Assembly: GCA_964580675.1 (NCBI GenBank)
Contig: CAZOLI010000108.1
Coordinates: 1-5,296 of the forward strand
Length of the DNA: 5,296 bases
Direction: 5' to 3'
Source: CAZOLI01 sp964580675
Lineage (GTDB): Bacteria > Planctomycetota > MHYJ01 > CAYXQY01
The notes under the pieces were generated by a model. It was not told the DNA's origin and did not search any database. It was given only the letters and a program-made list of their open reading frames with translations. This document shows, piece after piece, positions 1 to 4,679 of this stretch; positions within the stretch are counted from its first letter, which is position 1, and each line of letters begins with the position of its first letter. The position numbers and the translations under genes were made by a program.

Positions 1-33
1 GAATAAACATCAATCAGACGATGATGTAAATTG

Positions 34-58
34 GAACGAAGGCTTCCAGCCTTCGTTT
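34..58. repeat. Perfect GAAGGC/GCCTTC hairpin, REP-like (copy A)
   Basis: The arm AACGAAGGCT (35-44) is the exact reverse complement of AGCCTTCGTT (48-57), leaving a 3-base loop; a G-T pair can extend it to 34/58. The arm core CGAAGGC is shared with the hairpin at 3696-3717, and the flanking ten bases AATTGGAACG (29-38) recur at 3721-3730. This suggests a dispersed palindromic repeat rather than a terminator: no U-tract follows. Hairpin seen directly; repeat-family status is inferred from the copies in this window. Confidence 0.6.
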
Positions 59-64
59 GCCGTT

Positions 65-100
65 CTGTTCATCCGGTTGATCAAAACCACCTGTTCATCC
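65..100. repeat. Short direct repeat CTGTTCATCC x2
   Basis: The ten-base word CTGTTCATCC occurs at 65-74 and again at 91-100, a 26-base period. Two copies are too few to call an iteron or an array. It may be part of the same intergenic repeat block as the hairpin next to it. Function unknown. Confidence 0.35.
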
Positions 101-239
101 TGTCCAAAGTTTGTTCGTTGTTTCTTTTCCGGTGGTACGGCCTACACCGGTTTCGGTCGCCTGCCGGATTATGAAAACAGACGACAGGATTCGTATAGGT
201 AACAAAAGGTTGCGCGCGCGACGCCCGCGGCCCCTTCTT

Positions 240-287
240 TATCTGATTTCACCATAATTTGTTCCTTTTATTTTTTAAGAAAAAAGA
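240..287 (+). promoter_or_regulatory. AT-rich leader and possible -10 element before the AAA ATPase
   Basis: The 48 bases before the ATG at 288 are strikingly AT-rich compared with the GC-rich run just upstream (about 211-235). CATAAT at 253-258 matches five of six bases of a sigma-70 -10 box, but no TTGACA-like -35 lies at the right distance. No Shine-Dalgarno site precedes the ATG; the leader is purine/A-rich instead (AAGAAAAAAGA), as is common in lineages with Shine-Dalgarno-independent initiation. A promoter here is plausible because this is the first gene of the apparent operon, but the exact elements are uncertain. Confidence 0.3.
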
Positions 288-1349
288 ATGACAGCGACGA
301 ACGAACTCACGTATCACCCCGACGAAGACCTGTATACGCCCCACCCCGCGGCCACCGTGAAGGACGCCCGAAAGGCAACGGCGGAAGATCTCGTACATTT
401 CGTGGCCAATGAGTACAGCCGGATTTTTTCCGCCTACGACCCGGAGACGGATTACGTGAGCCGAACGACCCCCGGCGACGAGGTATACCTGGCCCTGAAG
501 CGATACGGCAATCCCGAATTTCCGGACCGGCTCAAGGAAGGAGGCGTACTGAAACTCGTAGACCGATCATTTGGCAACATCGGTATCCGCAACGTCCCGC
601 TGACGGAGGTAACCATGGCCGATCCGGTGGATGCCGGGGCGAATTCGTCGGATCGGTTGCTCCGGGACATGGAATGTTTTTTTGATGCGGAAGAGATCTA
701 CGATTCCCTGGGCATGGAACGAAAACGCGGTGCTCTGCTATATGGTCCGCCCGGGAACGGGAAAACCTTCCAGGTTCTGCAGGCCGTTCGCAAGCTGGTC
801 AACGAACGAAACGCCTTTGTCTTTTTCATGTACTCGGATCGATTCATGCCCGCGGATTTGCTGCCCTTTCGCCCCATCTTTGCGGACCGCCCAACGGTGT
901 TCGTCTTTGACGAACTGACCGAATTCAAAGGCAGATTTACAAAGCAGCTTCTGAATTTCCTGGACGGCGAACTCTCCTGGCCCAACAACTACAGCGTGGC
1001 CACCACCAACTGCCCGGCGGATCTGCCCGTGAAGTTCGTGGAGCGCCCCGGTCGATTTGATCGGCTCCTGTCCGTGGACCGGCCGGACCGGGAACAGCGC
1101 CGGCGGTTCCTGACCGCGTACCTCAAGGATTGGGACGTATCGGAAGAACTGATGGACAACACCGAATCCTTCAGCATTTCCTACCTGAAGGAGCTCGTTC
1201 TTCGGACCAGACTGTACGGTCTTTCGCCGGAAAGCGCCGCCGAACAGCTTCGCGGACTCAAAAACAATGCCCAGGAAGCCTTTCGGGACCCGGAAGAAAT
1301 TCCGGGCTTTTCGTTCAACGAAACCGGAGACATCCGTCATGAACAATAA
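288..1349 (+). CDS. AAA-family ATPase
   Basis: A 353-residue AAA-family ATPase, probably a ring-forming motor that remodels a protein or nucleic-acid partner. Visible motifs are Walker A GPPGNGKT (153-160), Walker B VFVFDE (204-209, catalytic E209), sensor 1 ATTN (N241) and the box RPGRFDR (253-259) with candidate arginine fingers R253 and R256. A helical lid follows to about residue 330, including a sensor-2-like segment around 312-322. The LLNFLDGE stretch followed by TTN recalls BCS1-like and other classical AAA clades, but I cannot place it in a subfamily. Residues 1-110 match no domain I recognise and may bind the substrate or partner. There is no signal peptide or membrane segment, so it should be cytoplasmic. 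The ATG at 288 is the first after an in-frame TAA at 276-278, with no Shine-Dalgarno site. The 3' end overlaps the nuclease gene by 11 bases, implying joint expression. Family sure; role inferred. Confidence 0.93.
   Translation: MTATNELTYHPDEDLYTPHPAATVKDARKATAEDLVHFVANEYSRIFSAYDPETDYVSRTTPGDEVYLALKRYGNPEFPDRLKEGGVLKLVDRSFGNIGIRNVPLTEVTMADPVDAGANSSDRLLRDMECFFDAEEIYDSLGMERKRGALLYGPPGNGKTFQVLQAVRKLVNERNAFVFFMYSDRFMPADLLPFRPIFADRPTVFVFDELTEFKGRFTKQLLNFLDGELSWPNNYSVATTNCPADLPVKFVERPGRFDRLLSVDRPDREQRRRFLTAYLKDWDVSEELMDNTESFSISYLKELVLRTRLYGLSPESAAEQLRGLKNNAQEAFRDPEEIPGFSFNETGDIRHEQ
1326..1330 (+). promoter_or_regulatory. Ribosome binding site for the nuclease gene, inside the ATPase gene
   Basis: GGAGA at 1326-1330 sits eight bases before the ATG at 1339, which lies within the last codons of the ATPase gene. 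It supports 1339 as a real start and suggests translational coupling of the two genes. It argues against the further upstream in-frame ATG at 1267, which would overlap the ATPase gene by 83 bases. Confidence 0.55.
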
Positions 1350-3120
1350 CATACCGGACAGCACACCCATTCCAGCCGGAATGAAACCCCCGGATCCCTT
1401 TTTGGGTGGATTTGATCGACGAAGACCAAACCTCAATAAGAGCCGTCCCTCAATGGGAAAAACGGCCGGGGGTTTGGAAATGACCTGTCCGGAACCTCCA
1501 CGGCCCGACCGGCTCCGTGAGAATTCGAATCCTGGAATCGTCATAATCGATCAACCGGAAGTCAACCAATTGCAACAAGTACGAAAAAAAGAGAAAATGA
1601 ATAACGAACACAAAACCAGACAAAATCTCGAACCGGGGGACGAACCAGTGAATAAACAAACCGAAGGCGAAAGCATGGATGTTCTGAAAGACGAACTCCA
1701 TGAACTAAAGGAATTCATCGGACAGTACATGGAGCTCTCGTCCGATCTGCAGCAACCCCATGACATCTATTCGATTTTAAAATACAGGCGTGATCCCGAC
1801 CGGAAGTCGCGGGAAACCAGCTATCAGTACACCCTCCGTTACTTCCTGGACCCGAACAAACCACATGGGTTTGGCAAATTGGTTCTTTCGACATTTCTGA
1901 ACCTTGTTGACGAAAAAACGGAAGAGAGTTTTCCGTACGGGATAAACCACATAAAGGTCGACACCGAAGTCCACATCCGGAAGGAAGAAGAAAATCCGGG
2001 GCGGATCGATCTGGTCATTGCGGATTACGATAGTTCGCTGAACATGAACGAAGCGCCCAATTGGGTGTTGTTCATCGAATTAAAAGTGGCCGCCCCGGAA
2101 AGAGAAGGTCAGACAAGTAATTATGCCCGTGCGGACAAATGGAATCCCGATTGGGTTTCGGGCAATGAAGAGATAACGGATAGAACGAAAACGGAGTACC
2201 TGTTTGTGAAGGCCGGCAACAGCAACAGGAGCTACAACGTCGACGAAAGTTTTACGGAAATAAGCTGGGCGGAGTTGGTCGGATTGTTTTCGGAAGAGCT
2301 CACGCCGGAGTTGATGGGCTATCCCACTCGCAGCGTCGTTCAGTTCACGGATTTTGTACATTCCTTACGGGAGGTTGAAGAAATGGGAACGAATGAAGCG
2401 GAGAAGAACGCTCAGGAGGATCTCGTCAATCTCTACCTGGAAAAGAGAAACATCATTCAGAAAGTCGAAGAAGCCAAAGGAGAGATGGACAGCGTAATGT
2501 CGGATTATCTGGAACGTTTATTCGAAAACTGGGAGGAGGAACTAATAAACCACCTCGATGATGGCGAACTCGAGGTGACGGATCGATACGAAGAAACGCA
2601 TGACCAATTTCCCGACGCCCGCTCGTTTAAGGCAAACAAAAACACCTGGTTTTTGCGGGAGGGAAACAACGGCTACCTGCAGATTTTCAGAGAGAACTGG
2701 ATTGACGAACACTCGAAAAACGACGATGGGCCCGTTCTGTATTTTTTTCATCGGGCCAGGAAAGGGGAAATTCTCTCCGAGGATGGAGAAAGGGTAAAGT
2801 TCGGCCTGCGCATCCGCCAGGCCAGCACAAAAAAAAGGTTCCGGAATGCAATTATTAATAAATTAGAAGGAACAAAATTAGAGGAGGTGCTGAAGAAGAA
2901 AAAAGCACCAGAACTGAAAACGCCAATTCAAAAAGATTGGAATGTAACAACAAACAATCGCTGGAAAGGAGACACAGGAAACCTGGACAACGACATTACG
3001 AATTACTACCCCAATTTGGCCCGGTTGCTTGCGGATTTTATCGGGAGAGACGGAATTATTGAGGAGCTGGACGAAGCACTGGAAGAAACCCGGAAAGAAT
3101 ATGAGAACACCAACGAATAA
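1339..3120 (+). CDS. PD-(D/E)XK nuclease-fold protein with an N-terminal DnaB-like remnant
   Basis: A 593-residue protein with a PD-(D/E)XK nuclease core, the fold of many restriction and defence nucleases. The catalytic pattern is GRIDLVI (D224), then IELK (E247, K249), then QTSNY (Q258, Y262); E210 in the preceding strand may also help bind metal. The fold probably starts near residue 113, where DVLKDELHELKEF opens a helical region followed by YFLDPNKPHGFG (168-179). Residues 355-405 are charged and helical, possibly coiled coil. The C-terminal ~190 residues have no domain I recognise. Residues ~19-82 look like a broken DnaB-type ATPase (separate entry). Start choice: ATG 1339 has a good Shine-Dalgarno site and overlaps the ATPase stop. 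In-frame alternatives are ATG 1597 (507 aa), GTG 1648 (GGGGA seven bases upstream) and ATG 1675 (481 aa), which would skip the remnant. With the ATPase it forms a motor-nuclease pair. Nuclease fold likely; DNA target and role unknown. Confidence 0.85.
   Translation: MNNNIPDSTPIPAGMKPPDPFLGGFDRRRPNLNKSRPSMGKTAGGLEMTCPEPPRPDRLRENSNPGIVIIDQPEVNQLQQVRKKEKMNNEHKTRQNLEPGDEPVNKQTEGESMDVLKDELHELKEFIGQYMELSSDLQQPHDIYSILKYRRDPDRKSRETSYQYTLRYFLDPNKPHGFGKLVLSTFLNLVDEKTEESFPYGINHIKVDTEVHIRKEEENPGRIDLVIADYDSSLNMNEAPNWVLFIELKVAAPEREGQTSNYARADKWNPDWVSGNEEITDRTKTEYLFVKAGNSNRSYNVDESFTEISWAELVGLFSEELTPELMGYPTRSVVQFTDFVHSLREVEEMGTNEAEKNAQEDLVNLYLEKRNIIQKVEEAKGEMDSVMSDYLERLFENWEEELINHLDDGELEVTDRYEETHDQFPDARSFKANKNTWFLREGNNGYLQIFRENWIDEHSKNDDGPVLYFFHRARKGEILSEDGERVKFGLRIRQASTKKRFRNAIINKLEGTKLEEVLKKKKAPELKTPIQKDWNVTTNNRWKGDTGNLDNDITNYYPNLARLLADFIGRDGIIEELDEALEETRKEYENTNE
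1393..1584 (+). pseudogene. Internally deleted DnaB-type ATPase remnant within the nuclease frame
   Basis: Residues ~19-82 of the nuclease reading frame follow the order of a DnaB helicase core: FLGGF (21-25), then SRPSMGKT (35-42, the DnaB form of Walker A), then GIVIIDQPEVNQL (66-78, resembling a DnaB Walker B such as VIVVDYLQLI). The two Walker boxes are only about 30 residues apart, whereas DnaB needs roughly 100, so the ATPase cannot fold normally. The Walker A codons match 19 of 24 bases of the intact DnaB-like gene at 4830-4853. It is either a decayed fragment trapped in the upstream part of the nuclease gene or a degenerate domain still translated with it. Motifs are seen directly; the origin is inferred. 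Confidence 0.5.
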
Positions 3121-3176
3121 TTCCGATTATTGATAGTTTCAACGGCTGGTTATCGTACGGTGTTACTTTTTCACGA

Positions 3177-3204
3177 AAATGGGTTCTCCGGGAGAAACCC
3201 GTTT
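3177..3204 (+). promoter_or_regulatory. 12-bp hairpin between the nuclease and HIT genes
   Basis: Bases 3177-3188 pair with 3192-3204 through twelve pairs (one G-T), with one bulged A at 3195 and a three-base loop. It begins 57 bases after the nuclease stop and ends four bases before the favoured HIT start. It could be a weak terminator or processing site for the upstream operon, although no free U-tract follows. It could also mask the only GGGAGA (3190-3195) upstream of the HIT start. Structure is clear from sequence; its role is not. Confidence 0.45.
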
Positions 3205-3208
3205 CCAG

Positions 3209-3604
3209 ATGAACTGTCCCTTCTGTCCACCGCAACTTGAGGAGAACAACGAGATTCGGGAAGAAAACGAGCACGGCGTCTGTATCCCCACCAACCATCC
3301 CGTCCTGGAGGGATCACAGTTAATTCTGCCCCGATCTCACCGGACCACGGTATTTGCACTCACCCCCGAGGAGTGGCGGGCCACCCGGGATCTCATGAAA
3401 CAGGCAAAGAGGCGGATCGATGAAAAATGGTCCCCGGACGGCTACAACGCGGGATGGAACATCGGCCGTGCCGGGGGACAGGACGTGTTTCATGCACACA
3501 TGCACCTGATCCCGAGGTATGCAGAGGAACCGCTCGCCGGACGAGGCATTCGTTACTGGATCAAACAGGAAGCCAATTTACGGACCAACGGGAACACATC
3601 GTAA
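3209..3604 (+). CDS. HIT-family (histidine triad) nucleotide hydrolase/transferase
   Basis: A complete 131-residue HIT-superfamily protein. The defining triad is FHAHMHLIPR, with H95, H97 and the nucleophile H99; it is preceded by GYNAGWNIGRAGGQ (78-91), the usual nucleotide-binding strand. It starts with NCPFC, a CxxC as found near the N terminus of many HIT proteins, probably for zinc. The C-terminal EPLAGRGIRYWIKQ (107-120) is a typical ending of short bacterial HIT hydrolases, so it is full length. Family members cleave dinucleoside polyphosphates (Ap4A-type), nucleoside phosphoramidates or adenylylated compounds in the cytoplasm; the substrate cannot be read from sequence. I favour the ATG at 3209 because HIT proteins of this type begin with this NCPFC segment. 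The in-frame ATG at 3179 would add ten residues, has no Shine-Dalgarno site and lies inside a hairpin. It is 88 bases from the nuclease gene, so operon membership is uncertain. Confidence 0.92.
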   Translation: MNCPFCPPQLEENNEIREENEHGVCIPTNHPVLEGSQLILPRSHRTTVFALTPEEWRATRDLMKQAKRRIDEKWSPDGYNAGWNIGRAGGQDVFHAHMHLIPRYAEEPLAGRGIRYWIKQEANLRTNGNTS

Positions 3605-3695
3605 CTACACCCCACTTTCAGACTTACCTTTACCCACAAGTCATATCATGCGGAAATGGGTTAAATGCATTCGTCTTTCTTCCCGTCCTCCTTTT

Positions 3696-3717
3696 GCGAA
3701 GGCTGAGATGCCTTCGC
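3696..3717. repeat. Perfect 8-bp hairpin GCGAAGGC/GCCTTCGC (copy B)
   Basis: GCGAAGGC (3696-3703) and GCCTTCGC (3710-3717) are exact reverse complements with a six-base loop. The seven-base arm core CGAAGGC is identical to the hairpin at 34-58. It is followed by C residues, not T residues, so it is not a standard terminator. Best read as one unit of a dispersed palindromic (REP-like) repeat. Confidence 0.65.
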
Positions 3718-3749
3718 CCCAATTGGAACGGGATTCTTTCTTACTGGGG

Positions 3750-3771
3750 GTGAAAGCATCCTTGCTTTCAC
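3750..3771. repeat. Perfect 8-bp hairpin GTGAAAGC/GCTTTCAC (copy C)
   Basis: GTGAAAGC (3750-3757) and GCTTTCAC (3764-3771) are exact reverse complements with a six-base loop, the same geometry as the hairpin 32 bases upstream but a different arm sequence. AATTGGAACG (3721-3730), which also flanks the left-edge hairpin, lies between the two. The paired arrangement resembles mosaic REP elements (BIMEs), though two stems do not prove it. Confidence 0.6.
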
Positions 3772-3879
3772 AACTTTCCACCTATACCTTTTTCCTGGAC
3801 AACCAGAGAACGTTCGCACCAATTGTTCATCATATCTTCAAGAAGCTGTACACTTATTGGTAAAGGAGAGACATTTCAG

Positions 3880-3927
3880 ATGGGGAGTAACTATGAACCT
3901 GATTTTGTGGAGTTCTTCCTACAATGA
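3880..3927 (+). CDS. Possible 15-residue leader ORF coupled to the exonuclease gene
   Basis: A tiny frame with the product MGSNYEPDFVEFFLQ. It has a strong Shine-Dalgarno site (AAAGGAGAG, 3862-3870) nine bases before its ATG, better than any site directly before the exonuclease. Its TGA (3925-3927) overlaps the exonuclease ATG (3924-3926) as ATGA, the classic arrangement for translational coupling. It may be a leader that delivers ribosomes to the exonuclease start rather than a functional peptide. A competing frame from the ATG at 3893 (14 codons, ending at 3937, GGGGAG five bases upstream) weakens the case. Confidence 0.35.
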   Translation: MGSNYEPDFVEFFLQ

Positions 3928-4547
3928 AAAATTTTGACCTCCTTCCATACGGCGAACCGGAAGACTGGCTCATCGCCTTCACCGACGTCGAAACCACCGG
4001 TCTCAAGCCGGGATATCACGAGATGGTGGATGCCGGGATCGTGCTGGCCACATTGGAAGGAGACAACGTCGACGAGTTCTTCCGCCGGATCATGCCGGAA
4101 CATCCCGGGCGGGCGTCGTCGGGAGCCGTGGCGTGCAACGGATTTTCCGTCGACCGCTGGCGATCGTTCGGTGCAATTTCCCCCGAACAGGCCGTGGAGA
4201 ACATTGTGAGATTCTACGACGAAACAATCCGCGGCAAAAACGTCCTGTTCTGTGCCTACAACGAATCCTTCGATTATGCGTTTCTGGATCACCTCTTCCG
4301 GGGAACCGACCACGAGTTCCGCGACCTTCACGATTACACGCTGGATCTGCCCTCCATTGCGTGGGGGATGGGGGTGTCCTGTCTGCACGGAAACAAACTC
4401 GTCGAACACCTGGGGGTCCGGCAGGAACCGCAGGCCGCCGACGAGGGCACCGACCCGTGGGAGCACACCGGCCTCACCGGCGCCCGCCTGAACCTCCGGA
4501 TTTATCGTGCCCTGCTTGATCATGCATCAGACCAGCCCGGCGAATAA
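3924..4547 (+). CDS. DEDD-type 3'-5' exonuclease-like protein (DnaQ-like/RNase H fold)
   Basis: A 207-residue single-domain protein of the DnaQ-like exonuclease superfamily, which removes nucleotides from DNA or RNA 3' ends with two metal ions. ExoI is AFTDVETTG (D21, E23); ExoII is AYNESFDYAFL (N113, D117). The expected ExoIII box HxxxxDA appears as HTGLTGA (181-187): His181 is kept, suggesting the DEDDh branch, but the last catalytic Asp is Gly186 (codon GGC, one transition from GAC). Activity may be reduced or lost, unless another acidic residue substitutes. There is no polymerase or helicase domain, so this resembles stand-alone proofreading or epsilon-like exonucleases. The ATG at 3924 overlaps the stop of a possible leader ORF; its own GGAG (3909-3912) lies eleven bases upstream. 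It does not overlap its large neighbours: 319 bases separate it from the HIT gene and 132 from the DnaB-like gene. Family sure; activity doubtful. Confidence 0.9.
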   Translation: MKNFDLLPYGEPEDWLIAFTDVETTGLKPGYHEMVDAGIVLATLEGDNVDEFFRRIMPEHPGRASSGAVACNGFSVDRWRSFGAISPEQAVENIVRFYDETIRGKNVLFCAYNESFDYAFLDHLFRGTDHEFRDLHDYTLDLPSIAWGMGVSCLHGNKLVEHLGVRQEPQAADEGTDPWEHTGLTGARLNLRIYRALLDHASDQPGE

Positions 4548-4679
4548 AACATAGTAACCAAATAGAGAAAACCGGCCCAACAAAACAGCGAACATGACGA
4601 CGAACAGACGAAATTCCTGATGGTTTCCGGGAGAGAACGACGGAACCGTCATTATTAAGGGATTATTTCAGGAGGGACT
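4548..4679. other. Short spacer before the DnaB-like gene
   Basis: This 132-base gap has no supported gene; an eight-codon frame at 4594 has no clear ribosome binding site. An imperfect hairpin pairs GGTTTCCG (4622-4629) with CGGAACC (4641-4647) with one bulge and an 11-base loop, too weak to call a terminator. The last 30 bases turn AT-rich and end in a strong Shine-Dalgarno site. A promoter for the next gene could lie here, but I see no clear -35/-10 pair. Confidence 0.4.
4670..4676 (+). promoter_or_regulatory. Strong ribosome binding site for the DnaB-like gene
   Basis: AGGAGGG at 4670-4676 is a near-perfect Shine-Dalgarno site, with three to four bases before the ATG at 4680, slightly close but usable. 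It fixes the start and shows that the protein truly begins without the N-terminal domain of full-length DnaB. Confidence 0.7.

Larger units (their letters stand above)
1..287. other. Left-edge non-coding region with a hairpin and short repeats
   Basis: No convincing gene lies here. One + frame is open from base 2 to a TAA near 202, but its product resembles no family I know and it reads straight through a perfect hairpin, so I treat it as non-coding. The stretch contains the GAAGGC hairpin at 34-58, two copies of CTGTTCATCC (65-74 and 91-100), an alternating GC run at about 211-220, and an AT-rich leader just before the AAA ATPase. An upstream gene may end just outside the window. Confidence 0.55.
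3605..3879. other. Non-coding spacer carrying REP-like hairpins
   Basis: About 275 bases between the HIT gene and the leader ORF hold no supported gene. A + frame is open from an ATG at 3648 to a TAA at 3861-3863, but it has no ribosome binding site and is built across two perfect hairpins, so its product is probably not real. The centre (3696-3771) is the hairpin pair described separately. The rest, including 3605-3695 and 3772-3860, shows nothing I can name. Confidence 0.6.

Noticed and set aside
34..58. Left-edge hairpin as an intrinsic terminator
   Set aside because: The stem is strong, but only three T residues follow the arm and the sequence then turns mixed; recurrence of the arm and flank elsewhere fits a repeat better.
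2..202. Open + frame entering from the left edge
   Set aside because: It could be the tail of an upstream gene, but it reads through a perfect hairpin and a direct repeat, is Cys/Phe-rich without a motif, and cannot be tested without upstream sequence.
1267..1338. Upstream in-frame ATG for the nuclease
   Set aside because: It would lie 83 bases inside the ATPase gene and lacks a Shine-Dalgarno site; ATG 1339 has one at good spacing.
738..1544. Long open frame on the - strand (268 codons)
   Set aside because: It runs antisense to the AAA ATPase, whose motifs are unmistakable; its product is rich in Gly, Arg and Pro, typical of a shadow frame, with no recognisable domain.
3179..3208. HIT start at ATG 3179
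   Set aside because: No Shine-Dalgarno site, located in a hairpin, and adds ten residues before the NCPFC start typical of the family; not fully excluded.
3696..3771. Two similar hairpins as a CRISPR array
   Set aside because: Only two stems with different arms and no regular repeat-spacer pattern.
3648..3863. 71-codon + frame in the HIT-exonuclease spacer
   Set aside because: No ribosome binding site, no known family, and it is translated across two perfect hairpins; best explained as repeat DNA that happens to stay open.
3891..4523. Long open frame on the - strand (210 codons)
   Set aside because: Antisense to the exonuclease with intact ExoI and ExoII motifs; no domain or ribosome binding site supports it.
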